Origin: Rhabditoides inermis
Taxonomy: Eukaryota; Nematoda; Chromadorea; Rhabditida; Rhabditidae
Direction of reading: 5' to 3'
NCBI GenBank assembly: GCA_963966185.1
Contig: CAWZYM010000408.1
Coordinates: 186,001 to 250,000 of the forward strand
DNA: 64,000 nt
Position numbers and translations under genes: made by a program. This document shows, one piece after another, positions 1 through 11,064 of the stretch (positions are counted from its first letter, which is position 1; each line of letters starts with the position of its first letter). A model generated the notes under the pieces. The model did not search any database and had not been told where the DNA came from. It saw nothing but the letters and a program-made list of their open reading frames with translations.

Positions 1-462
1 TTGCAACTGGAGCGCACTAAGCGTACTGATTCCGAGGCACATTTTCTCGATTATACTTTACGTTTCGATACGCATTGGCAAGTAAGTCTGTACAATAAGA
101 CTGATGATTACACTTTCGATGTTCATCGCTTCACGCATTCTGAAAGCACTACTAGTCGCCAAATCTGTTTTGGTAATCTTAAATCAGAAACTCTTCGCAT
201 TGTCCGTTGCTGCACTGATCGCACTTTTCTTTTGGTTAAACTAGAAGAACTCTACATTACTTTCTGCCGTCTCGGTTTTAAATCATCTACAGTTAAAGCC
301 GTTCTTTTAAAATACTGTTTCCGTAAGCGAGATATCAATAGATCACTTAACCTTTTCAATGTTCAAAATCGTAAATTACTCACCGAAAAAAATATACAAA
401 TTCTAATTCCGCAATTTTTTGTTTGTTTGTTTACAATCTTCACTCTAACTTTCTCATTATAG
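1..462 (+). pseudogene. C-terminal fragment of a retroelement reverse transcriptase
   Basis: An open frame enters from the left edge and stops at 460-462 (153 codons visible). It contains FLDYTL, then SLYNKTDDYTFDV about 20 residues on, then a Cys/Leu-rich stretch ending LGFKSS and CFRKRDI. This FLD...LY-K-DD order is what I recognise from the region following the catalytic core of animal and protist retroelement RTs with the Penelope-like layout; the family assignment is from memory. The catalytic palm would lie to the left, outside the window, so completeness cannot be judged. The last 30 or so residues are hydrophobic and may be read-through past the real end. No other retroelement gene is visible to the right; the sequence passes into a tail with small hairpins and then Helitron-like repeats. 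Confidence 0.5.
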
Positions 463-704
463 GTTTCTACTCTTTTTCCAGATTTTACTTTGTTCGCTAC
501 TTTCCTTTCGTCCGCTGTGGCCCTGCACTGATGAGCGTTCAGGCAGTAGGCCCACCACAGTGGATGTTCTTATTTCGATTCTATTATTTAGTCAGTAACT
601 CTAGATATAGTACGTTGATGTAGCCTGTCTGCAGGATAATGGGCCGAAACAGGGATTCTGTTTCTTATTTATTTGTGAACTACTTTATCTGCTTTGTCAA
701 TTCC
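463..704 (+). other. 3' tail of the retroelement, with small hairpins
   Basis: No gene. It contains an inverted pair (CCGCTGTGG near 511, CCACAGTGG near 553) and a 7-bp hairpin GAAACAG-GGATT-CTGTTTC near 649-667 followed by TTATTTATTT. CTGATGAG (528-535) and CCGAAAC (646-652) resemble the two halves of a hammerhead ribozyme core, which Penelope-like elements are known to carry, but I could not pair a stem II between them. Function unproven. Confidence 0.35.
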
Positions 705-2592
705 TCATTGTTGTCCGCTCACGTACAGAGTTTCTGAATAGAGATCTCGAGCTGACCTTCTAGACTTAAGTTAGATTACTCAATGAGACGGCACATTAAT
801 TTTTTCGTCTCATTTGCATATCTCCTTATAGGGGTTCACTAGCAACCTGACACATGGACATGGACTGAAAATGGCACTTTTCGACCGAATTTTTGTCATA
901 ACTCGCTTCATTTCACAGTTACACGGTTACTACTTGATACATATGACAAGTACACAAGACTTATAATTTAGGTAAACAATACAGGTAAACAAGTGAACAA
1001 ACAAGTAAACAATAAACACATGTTCAAATTTCCATTTTTCAGAACTTCTATGTAAACTTCATCTCATTTTTGAGATATGCAGATACCTTTCTAGGGTTAT
1101 GACAAGATGAACGTCAATAATCAGATTTTATAATGTCACCTTATTTGCATATTCCCAAATACGGTGAATGTTGTCTCTAAATTACTTTTTAAATAGTGAA
1201 ATTAGTTTCTCAGTCAGTTTTAGACCTAGAGACTTGATACTGGGTACAGGTAACAAGTAAACAAAATCAATTTTTTGGTAAACAACAACAGTAAACAAGT
1301 AAACAAATAGGTAAACAACTCCAAATCTCATTTAAAAGGTATCTCACGTGTACTAGACCAAGTACTAAGTTCATATTTGTTGTTTACAAGTGAAGTAAAC
1401 AAGTAAACAAGTGTGTAAACAACTCAGAAGTGTGTTTTAAATGTCTCTAACGTGTAGTATACAAAGTACTCAGTTCGATTTTGCAGTTTAATTGACATGT
1501 AAACAAGTAAACAAAAAGTAAACAAGTACAATTTTCAATTAATAGATATCTAACGTGTACTATATCGAGTTCTCAGTTCATATTAGTTGTTTAAAGTTAT
1601 GTTATGAGTATAGTAAAGTTATGTTATGAGTACACCCGCCCACCCCCTATAAATTATGCTATGGTGTTTGTCTGTCTGTCTGTTTGTCCGGATGAGTATC
1701 TCTTTTTGTAGTGATCGTTGGGGGTTGAGGTATGGAAATTAGATCTAAGTTGCTCACCGCACGCAAAATTTTACCTGGGGTCCTGATCTGACCGTTCCTT
1801 ATATGGGTTTTCCCTGGAAAATTTGCATATCTGAGAACATAGAATCTGAGATATGGCCAGTTCTATGTAAACTATTGTTAGTTTTAGAGCCATTGAGATG
1901 CCCTTTTAGGGTAAGGGTACTGTAGGGTCGGTGATTCAAATTTTGACTAATGACCTCATTTGCATAATTCCAAATATGGTAATGTTGTATATCGGTCAGT
2001 TTTGATGTCAAAGAGTCCAAATTTGGTATGTGACCTGGAGGCAAGTCAGCGATGTTGTTGTTTACATGTTTGTCAACAAGTAAACAACTTTGTAAACAAA
2101 TTGAAAGTTTGTTCTGAAGGTATCTAAGATGATGTAGACTTGAGGGCGAGTTCAAAAATGTTGTTTACAGATGATGTTAACAAGTAAACAACTTTGTAAA
2201 CAACCTGAAAATGTGTTTTGAAAATGTCAAATGTTTAGAAACATTATTGATGAGTTCAAAAATGTTGTTTACAGATGTTGTAAACAAGTAAACAAATGTG
2301 TAAACAACCTGAAAACGTGTTTTAAAGATATGTACAGTACAATTCCTAAACGTGTACTAGGCCAAGTACTGAGTTCAAATTTGTTGACTACAAGTGAAGT
2401 AAACAAGTAAACAAAAAATAAACAAAGCTTAAACCTTCCATTTTCAAGTATAACTCTGTTACAGGTCTATGTTTTAGTTATTATAGCGGAAAGACGAGCG
2501 CGCCGAAGGCGCGCGAGCCTTGGAGCAAACGCGGCGCGAAGCGCTGCCACTAGCGGGCCAGAGGCGAGCGAAGCGAGCCTCCGGCCCGCTAG
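705..2592 (+). repeat. Two Helitron-like repeat units with GTAAACA arrays
   Basis: The first part (705-1632) begins with the GTCCGCTCACGTACAGAG leader also seen near 2640 and 3730 and runs into GTAAACAAGTAAACAA arrays. It ends without a hairpin where a second leader (CACCCGCCCACCCC then TATAAATTATGCTATGG, about 1633) starts. The second unit ends in a complete hairpin cluster and CTAG at 2589-2592. No coding capacity: the open frames here are repeat translations. Confidence 0.65.
2493..2592 (+). terminator. Helitron-type 3' hairpin cluster ending CTAG
   Basis: Three GC-rich hairpins in a row: an arm pair CGAGCGCGCC/GGCGCGCGAG with a GAA loop, a short GAA-loop hairpin followed by CACTAG, and a long hairpin whose arms start and end CTAG. 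The next base is T. Helitron 3' ends are known to have a hairpin just before CTRR followed by host T; here there are two hairpin-CTAG ends in tandem. The middle hairpin carries a C-to-T change (GCGCTGCC rather than GCGCCGCC). Confidence 0.7.
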
Positions 2593-3594
2593 TCGGTAAT
2601 AAACCTATCTAAATGTCAGATGCCGTTTGTTTGTTTGTTGTCCGCTCACGTACAGAGTTTCTGGGTAGAGATCTCGAGCTGACCTTCTAGACTTAAGCTA
2701 AGGTGGTTCATGAGACGGCACACCTAACTTTACATCTCATTTGCATATTTCCTTATATGGGTTCACATAGAGGGTCGAATTTTTGACGCTCTCTAAAACT
2801 GTACTCAGCCTACGTACAGGTACCATACTTGGCACTTATAGTTAACTGGTACAAGTGATTATAAAACAGGTAAATGAGCTCTTTTGCATCACTCCTTATA
2901 TGGGTTCACTAACAACTCTGGACTTAGAATCTGAAACTTGTGACGTTTCTATATGAACTATTTCAGTTTCAGACTTAGAAACTTCATACTTGGTACAAGT
3001 AACAAGTAAACAAGTTTAAAAAAATTGGTAAACAACAACAGTAAACAAGTAAACAAATAAGTAAACAACTCCAAATCTCATTTTAAATGTATCTAACGTG
3101 TACTAGACCAAGTACTGAGTTCATATTTGTTGTTTACAAGTGAAGTAAACAAGTAAACAAGTTTGTAAACAACTCAGAAATGTGTTTTTTTATGTCTCTA
3201 GCATATAGTACACAAAGTACAGAGTTTGATTTTGTTGCTTATTTGGCATGTAAACAAGTAAACAAAAAAGTAAACAACACCAAATCTCATTCCGAAAGTA
3301 CATAACGTGTACTAGAACAAGTACTGATTTCATATTTGTTGTTTACAAGTAAAGTAAACAAGTAAACAAGTTTGTAAACAATTCAAAAATGTGTTTAAAG
3401 TCTCTAACATGAAGTACACAAAGTACAGAGTTTTATTTTGTTGTTTGTTTATGATGTAAACAAGTAAACAAAAAAGAAAACAAGTACAAATCTCATTTAT
3501 TAGGTATCTAACGTGTACTAGACCGACTACTGAGTTCAGAGTTGTTGTTAAAAGTTATGCTATGACTATATAGTTAGAGATTATACAGCGGAAA

Positions 3595-3692
3595 GGCGAG
3601 CGCGCCGAAGGCGCGCGAGCCTTGGAGCGAACGCGGCGCGAAGCGCCGCCACTAGCGGCCGGAGGCGAGCGAAGCGAGCCTCCGGCCGCTAG
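3595..3692 (+). terminator. Helitron-type 3' hairpin cluster ending CTAG
   Basis: Same three-hairpin order as at 2493: GCGCGCC-GAA-GGCGCGC, then the perfect GCGGCGC-GAA-GCGCCGC followed by CACTAG, then a CTAG-bounded long hairpin ending at 3692 and followed by TCGCC. The middle stem is perfect here, unlike the 2.5-kb copy. Confidence 0.7.
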
Positions 3693-4269
3693 TCGCCTCT
3701 CTCCCCCCCTAAAATTTCCTATGGAGTTTGTTGTCCGCTCACGTACAGAGTTTCTGGGTAGAGGACTCGAGCTGACCTTTCAGACTTAAGTTAGATTACT
3801 CAATGAGACGGCACATAAATTTTTTCATCTCATTTGCATAACTCCTTATAGGGGTTCACTAGCAACCTGACACCTGGACATAGACTGAAAATGACACTTT
3901 TCGACCGAATTTTTGTTATAACTCGCTTCATTTCACAGGTACACAGTTACTACTTGGTACATATGACAAGTACATAAGACTTATCATTTAGGTAAACAAT
4001 ACAGGTAAACAAGTAAACAAACAAGTAAACAATAAACACATGTTCAAAATTCCATTTTTCAGAACTTCTATGTAAACTTCATCTCATTTTTGAGATATGA
4101 AGATACCTTTCTAGGGTTATGACAAGATAAACGTCGATAATCAGATTTTATAATGTCACCTCATTTGCATATTCCCAAATACGGTAAATGTTGTCTCTAA
4201 ATTACTTTTTAAATAGTAAAATTAGTTTCTCAGTCAGTTTTAGACCTAGAGACTTGATACTTGGTACAG

Positions 4270-5020
4270 GTAACAAGTAAACAAGTTCAATTTTTTTGGT
4301 AAACAACAACAGTAAACAAGTAAACAAATAAGTAAACAACTCCAAATCTCATTTAAAAAGTGTCTAAAGTGTACTAGACCAAGTACTGAGTTCAGATTTG
4401 TTGTTTACAAGTGAAGTAAACAAGTAAACAAGTATGTAAACAACTCAGAAAGGTGTTTTAAAGGTCTCTAACATGTAGTACACAAAGTACTCTGTTCGGT
4501 TTTATCTTTTTTTGGAATGTAAACAAGTAAACAAAAAAGTAAACAACTCCAAATCTCATTTTAAAGGTATCTCACGTATACTAGACCAAGTACTAAGTTC
4601 ATATTTGTTGTTTACAAGTGAAGTAAACAAGTAAACAAGTTTGTAAACAACTCAGAAATGTGTTTTTAAGGTCTCTAACAAATAGTATACAAAGTACTCA
4701 GTTCGATTTTATTGTTCATTTGGCATGTAAACAAGTAAACAAATAGGTAAACAACTCCAAGTAACTTTTAAAAGGTATCTAATGTGTACTAGACCAAGTA
4801 CTGAGTTCATATTTGTTGTTTACAAGTGAAGTAAACAAGTAAACAAGGTTGTAAACAACTCAGAAATGAGTTTTAGAGGTATCTAACATGTAGTACACAA
4901 AGTACTCAGTTCGATTTTGTTACTTGTTTGAGATGTAGACAAGTAAACAAAAAAGTAAACAACTCCAAATCTCATTTCAAAGGTATTAAACGTGTACTAG
5001 ACCGAGTAATGAGTTCAGAG
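4270..5020 (+). repeat. About 104-bp tandem subrepeat with GTAAACAAGTAAACAA core
   Basis: Best-preserved stretch of the subrepeat. GTAAACAAGTAAACAA recurs near 4312, 4417, 4520, 4622, 4726, 4829 and 4936, so the spacing is about 103-105 bp. Alternate copies are preceded by an inverted TTGTTTAC, giving a palindromic cassette (for example near 4607-4650). Spacers share a TATCTAACGTGTACTAGACC motif with point differences. GTAAACA equals the forkhead (FOX) consensus, but whether anything binds here is unknown. Confidence 0.75.
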
Positions 5021-5104
5021 TTGTTGTTTAAAGTTATGTTATGCGTATATATTTAGAGGTTATACAGTGGAAAGGCGAGCGCGCCGAAGGCGCGCGAGCC
5101 TTGG

Positions 5105-6084
5105 TCGCCCCGCCCCCCTTTATAAATTATGCTATGGTGTTTGTCTGTCTGTCTGTCCGCGGTCATATCTCAAGTTGTAGTGATCGTTGGGGGTTGTGGT
5201 ATGGAACTTAGACCTGAGGTGGTGACCGCTCTTTTTTTATGGTCCTTGTGTGTTTGTCTGTCCGGGCACATAACTCAAGTCACACTGCACATTCGCTGCT
5301 CATACTCTAAACTTAACATTCTTCTTGTGACAGCATGCAATCGTTTCATTTTCACAATCATTGCTCTACTTACCGTATGACTTTACTAACAACTTGACAT
5401 AGCCTGAAAAACTTTTCACCCATATGCTCAGTCCATGTTTCAAGATGTGATTCTAATACAGTAAACTTAGACTCAGCACACTATATTGATTTGACACACG
5501 TCACTAGGACTCATTCCAATAACTCCTTATATGGGTTTATATAGAATTTCCAAAATTTCAGAAGGACATAACTCAATACTGAAGAAACTTTTCACACTCA
5601 AACTACAAACTTAAGATCAACTAATCACTCTTAACAGACAGACATTAGCATAGGTTCCTATCTAATTTCCTTAAATGGGTTCACTAACAACTCGGTTCAC
5701 TTCTATGTAATCCTACCTTCAAACTTCATATTTTTTCATTAAACTTGCACAGTAACATAAAACATGCATGTTATTTACAATTTTACAGTTTCATTATCAA
5801 ATACCAGTTCAAAAAAGTTGTACAGCATTTTTCATTTTCTGACAGGATCAATCACGTAAGATGCAAAACGCAAAAACCTTGAATATCTTTGTTAGTTTTG
5901 AAGACTAAAATTTCAAATTTTAGCTGATGATAGAAGACACTTGGCCGTTCACACCATCTCAATTTCAAATAAAAAACTTATTCCGTTTTCAAAATATAAA
6001 TATTCAAATTTTCGTGAAAATTTTACATTTTCGATTATAACTTCTTTCGTTTTCAATATTAATTTTTCAAATTTTTATGGTAGT
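5105..6084 (+). repeat. Helitron-like unit interrupted at its right by the 6-kb insertion
   Basis: Begins TCGCCCCGCCCCCC then TATAAATTATGCTATGG and TGTCTGTCTGTC, then passes into sequence shared with the units at 16951, 19613, 22775, 53340 and later (for example GACAGGATCAATCA at 5841). It stops matching the other copies near 6085, where the unrelated insertion begins. The roughly 70-codon frame starting at 5941 recurs elsewhere but is broken in other copies, so I do not call it a gene. Confidence 0.6.
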
Positions 6085-6179
6085 TTACTTTATCGCGTCT
6101 TCAATTATTTTGACAGAAGTGGAATTAGGTGGATGGACAGAGAGAGAGAGAAAGAGATATTCCTCACAGTCAATGCGTG

Positions 6180-6243
<64 letters not shown>

Positions 6244-7080
6244 GGGGGGGGGGGGGGGAGAGAGGGAGAGAGAGAGAGAGAGAGAGGGAGAAACAACGAG
6301 AAACAACGACAGACGCTGTGAAGCAAAAAGGAGCGGAGCGAAACTGACTCTACCGTAACCCTCCACCCAATCAACGACAACCTGCAAGTTTCGGGATTCA
6401 TTTTTCATACATAAGAACAATGAGACCGGATACGAACATATCATTCTAAGTCATTTTCGATCCTCTATTCACCTTGTGTGAGAAGAGGGCGAAAAAAGGA
6501 GAAAGAGAGATATGGAAGTATCTGTGTGTGGTGTACAGTAATTCTTGTTCCCGACACGAAAAGGGACAGGGAAGTTCTTCGGCACAATCGAATAGCTCGT
6601 GCCTCTGTCACCAAACAGGTCAAGCGTCTCGGTTTAGCAAGCATACTCTAGATTGTGAACAGTAGCGGCTTGGTGTGGCGAACTGATCACAGATCACATC
6701 TTGATCAAAACTACTCCCATAAACTGAACACACCTCAGTTTTCTTTCTTTGTTCATATAGCTAATTCTTTTGTCGGTCTTATAATTCCGTAGATTTCACA
6801 AATAAAATACGTTCCTTCATCCTTCACTGCCGAGAGCTTCACATAAAACCTATTGTAATCGCCCATAAGCGATGTCGAGGGTGTGTCAAAGTGACAACAC
6901 GTTTCCCGCTCACTCTGTAATCTCCCCGGGGCTATCACTCTCCGCCGGCCACATTGACAGAGAGCCACAGGCACCGCCGGGTCAAGCCACGTTGGCGCGG
7001 GAACGTATCGTAAGTCGCTCGTCCGCCACTCACAACACATTGTTTTCATTCATCTCAACTACTCTTCCCCGCCATACTCC
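6085..7080 (+). other. Upstream region of the CRESS-Rep-like gene
   Basis: No convincing gene. It contains a (GA)n tract (about 6180-6290) broken by a G-run near 6245-6258, then mixed sequence. The open frames on both strands across the tract are translations of the dinucleotide repeat. A promoter for the gene starting at 7081 would be expected here but no clear TATA box stands out. Confidence 0.4.
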
Positions 7081-8208
7081 ATGTCCTCCGCAATGCTCTC
7101 TCTGCTCTCTCTCGGCCGCTCGCCGTTCCTGTATGTTCAGAGGAACCCGCTGGTTGATGGGCAGGAGTCGGAGACCCTGCCGACGCAGGAGCTACTCGCT
7201 GCCAGGATAGAGAGGTGGGTATGAGATCTTCTTTTTGATGTTGTTTTACGAAACAAGGTAGGAAAATCTATTCTCAACTAACCAAACAATTATTTTTTTC
7301 TTAAACTCGACGCGCTGAAATTGAGCCTGCAGTGAAAAATGTCCTGTCGATAGAATAGTCAATACAAATCGCAGTGTTTCACGACTAGTTGAAACGCTGT
7401 GACCGTGTAGTACAGAAACGCACATTATTCTAGAATGCAGCTTGAGACTACTGTGTTTTGATTATCAACATATCTGTTTACAGGGTGTATCACTGGAAGC
7501 TGCGGTCCTCGGTTCCTTCCCCTAATTATGAAATACTACAAGAGGTGAGTTAGAGAAGTAAGAAATGGTTGGTTGATTGCTTTAAAAAAACGGAACGCAT
7601 TGATTTCAAGTGAGCCCTAAGTTATGTAACGTCCTTCCCTTCCAGTTCTCCTCGGCCACTGATCTCTGTCACTCTCTCCTCCTCCTCACCCCTCGCTCTC
7701 ACCACGCGGACGCATTTGCTCGCGCCGCCTGGATGACTAAGGACCGGCAGGTGTTCCAAGAGGTGGGTTGATGAGTCGACTGAATACATACAACATAGTG
7801 CTTTCAACTCGCTGGCATATTGAAACACGATGTTTTAACCCATTTTCTATTAGCGCAGTATCTAACCTTCTTGAATTCAAACCTTTTCAAGCTATAATGC
7901 TTTGAAAGAAAAAGAAAAACGCTCTGAAAAAAACGTGTTTCGTGAGGTCATCTGATCTGTATCGATTCATAGTTTGCGTCATAGTTCGGAAAGACCGCGC
8001 TTTCTCATTATTCTATTGTCTGTTGCTTTTTCGTAATAAAATAGTTCGCGCCAACCAATTGACGTCGTCATTTCAGATGCTTCAAGTAGACCCGCATTCC
8101 ATAGTGCACTCGATCCACTTCCTATCCGAGTACGCAGCCGATCAGCTGACCAAGTGGGTGGCGATCCAGGAGGGAAGCGCGCCGACTGCGTAGGTTTTTC
8201 TCTCTTTT

Positions 8209-8249
<41 letters not shown>

Positions 8250-10448
8250 CTTTCTCTGTGTAACGATCACCCATTGCCACTATTTTAATCAGTGATAGCT
8301 ATCGTTGTGAAAACACTCTAGCTATTGTTTCTCGACGTACTTTCAATTTCGGTGTTTCTCCCTCTTCATCTCTTTTTCCCGCATGCCTTTCTAAGCAGTT
8401 TTAGATGAAAAGTGAGAAAAACAGTTGACAGAATGACATTAGCTGATCTGATATGAATCTGGAAATACCATTATCGTAGTCTTTCGCTCTTATCTGCCGC
8501 TGAAGCGGACCGTATCAAATTGACGGTGTTTCACCCAGTAGTGGATTATTGTTAGTCTAAGTTCATACACAAAATTTAGAGTGGTGTGATTCCATAAAAA
8601 AACAAGTATGACTATAAAACGTTTTTGCAGGCCAATAATTTTTTTTCAGTTTTTCATACACATGTTGGTTGTTAGCAATGTTGACGCAGTTCGCGTCAAG
8701 TTCCGGCTTCGCGACAGCGACGTTATAACTCCCATGCGCGATGGCCCGCAGACGGAACGAGAACTTGCGCAATTGTTTTTCAATCAGGAGTCTGCAGGTA
8801 TTTTTATAGCATTTCTTTAAATGTAGTCTTCAGTGTAAAGTGAATATTTTCAAAATAAAAAAGTCATCATATGCAAAAGTTATGCAAAAAACGATTACCC
8901 TTTCTTTAAAGTTATGTGAAGAAATATTTTGATGAGATTTCGCAGTTGTACACATGTAACACACTAAGAGTAGTCGAAAGATCCAACTAAATATTGTAAC
9001 TTTTTGTCAATAAGTGGAAATTTACAACTCAATATTTTCATATAAAAAATGAATTTTACACTATTTTCAAAACAATTACTTGTCAACTAGATCTGAAAGA
9101 ATCATGAATATATTTTAATTTACATTAAACACTGTTGTAGGGGTTCTGCGAGCGATCTCCGAGGATGATCGGCGTCAAGTACTCGTTCGAGCTGTAAGAT
9201 CTGGCCAGTTGACATTGCTTCAGGCAAAAATGTACGATGCGGCTGCGTATCGTACATTGGAGCCTGAGCTCAAACAACTATACAGAAATGTACTTATTGA
9301 AAGTGAGTGGCAACTTGATCTTCATGATTTTATATGAAAATTTCAGAGTACTATAAGCACGGTCTCCGCATTATTTTCCTCTATGGACCGCAACGGACTG
9401 GAAAGAGCACCTGGGCACAAAGGTTTGCGAGGAAACACGGGAAGGTGAGACAAATACAGTACAGGTTGAATTAACCGACTTTATCTGTTCATATGTGCGA
9501 AGTTTTTTGGTTTATTTCTTTTTCACACACTTTCTCGCTTTCTTATCACAGGAAACTCATAGTTTTTTATGAATGAGAGTATGGGGATGAAGAAACTGGA
9601 TGGGGATGAAGAGACTGGAATCGAAAACGAAAATACCGAATAAATAGTGCTTTAAGTTTCAAGAATACTGACTTCAACGTTGCAATAAAGGTGCAATAGA
9701 AAAGTTGAAATTACATGTGTCAGAAATTGAGTGCAGTATTCTTTTATAAGTATGGATAAAATCACAGTTTTTTATGATAAAAAATTGACGAAACCATGAC
9801 TAAAAAGTCCAATCGTACTTTCACATTTAATGTCACTCTCATTTTTTTAATTGATATGTCATAGAAGCATCAAATGTTTTAGACCATCTTCAAGACCACG
9901 TGTAACTCGTTTTGGATGGATGGTTATGCGCAGCAGGATATACTTCACTTCGACGAGACTGAGGAGCAGTCGGAGCGAGATGAGAAGAAACTTCTCACGA
10001 AGATGGATCAGAGTTAGTTTCTTTGTTCTTAAACATATGATTTACCTATTTTGTCATTTTCAGCCCCATATATGTTGAATGTGAAATACGATTTTTTGGT
10101 ATTGACCTCACCAACTATCATTTTCACTGGAAACATTCCCCCCACTGAGGTGATGCCGCACAAGAAGGCCAACGTGAGTTTAAATAACAGAAAAAGTATT
10201 TTTTTTTTCAAATTTTGTTTTGTTTTCAGACAGACAGCTTCGTTGAGCGTCTGCACTTTATTGGTCAGTCGTCGAGGGTGGCGGTGCCAGACGGCAACGG
10301 CGGGATGCGGTATAAGTACAAACAGACGTGGCAGCGGGGTCTGGCTCAGGATAAGGCTGTTGCTGACGGGTGGCCCGACAGCAATAAGCCTGTTCCTGGC
10401 TGCACGGAGCCGCTTATCCCCCGATTAATTTGTACATATGTCTCCTAG
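7081..10448 (+). CDS. CRESS-DNA-type Rep helicase (SF3) gene in ten exons
   Basis: Exons read in one frame: 7081-7214, 7484-7544, 7646-7762, 8077-8189, 8631-8797, 9141-9302, 9347-9444, 9883-10012, 10064-10173, 10230-10448; all introns are GT-AG, total about 436 codons. The C-terminal half shows the SF3 helicase order known from CRESS-DNA virus and plasmid Rep proteins: Walker A GPQRTGKST (about residues 265-273), WMDGY then Walker B DILHFDE (303-309), motif C IIFTGNIPP (346-354) and a following ER (370-371) that could supply the arginine finger. KYDF before motif C also fits. The first 250 residues have no clear HUH motif or YxxK tyrosine, so either the nuclease half is missing or it is too diverged to see. 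There is no premature stop, and intron phases agree at every junction. Start chosen as the first ATG of the exon-1 frame; an upstream exon is possible. It could be a domesticated viral or plasmid gene, or transposon cargo. The helicase call is strong, the origin is inference. Confidence 0.75.
8208..8246 (+). repeat. (CT)n tract in intron 4 of the Rep-like gene
   Basis: Pure CT dinucleotide run about 20 bases after the exon-4 donor (GTAGGT at 8190). Confidence 0.8.
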
Positions 10449-11005
10449 TGTCTTTTTGTGTTGTTTATAACAATTGTTTCTTTGTTTTTCACTGTATATA
10501 CTCCTCCCTCTCTTTCATGATATTATGTTTTCTTTTATTTTTTGTACGATTTTATTATGCTATTTGTTATACATAAAGTTTCAAATTATGTTTCTAGCAA
10601 TGTTCCTTTTTTACAGTGTTTTTTTACAATTCTTTTTTCTTAGTTTTGTTCAATTTGTTTATGAACATTTGATTAATGATAAAAGAAACTGTGTTCTGAT
10701 GATGTAGTGATTAGAATGCTTTGCTTGATCGGCAGTGGATTGACCATGGAACTGACCAGCCGCTTCAATAATTGTTTTTGTTTGTGTATGGCAAGTGTCA
10801 ACATCCAATGTTTTTTTTTACAATTTTACACTGTATTCGGACTGTTTCATTCACTTTGCGCACGTTCTCAAAAGGAAATATAGACAGAAACAGAAGGCGT
10901 GCATTGAATGACGCATTGTCATCGGTTATTATTTATTGAAAAAGGGGGAGAGAGAGATGTTTTCCTTCTTTTTCCTTTTATTTTCCCTGTCTCTCTCTCT
11001 CTCTC

Positions 11006-11064
<59 letters not shown>

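Larger units (their letters stand above)
2593..5104 (+). repeat. Two head-to-tail Helitron-like units
   Basis: Unit 2593-3692 starts TCGG directly after the previous CTAG and ends in a full hairpin cluster (3595-3692). Unit 3693-5104 starts TCGCC followed by a C-run and CCTAAAATTTCCTATGG, and is cut off after only the first hairpin (5074-5100). Both are mostly arrays of a roughly 104-bp subrepeat built round GTAAACAAGTAAACAA. An ATTTGCAT + CCTTATATGG pair lies at 2739-2760. No gene seen. Confidence 0.65.

Noticed and set aside
960..1560. CRISPR-like regularly spaced repeats
   Set aside because: The spacers are themselves related, the period is about 104 bp, and the setting is a eukaryotic Helitron array.
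6105..6444. Long Ser/Leu and Arg/Glu frames on both strands
   Set aside because: They are six-frame translations of (GA)n/(CT)n tracts; the same applies near 10929, 28570, 33683, 34140, 38021 and 42163.
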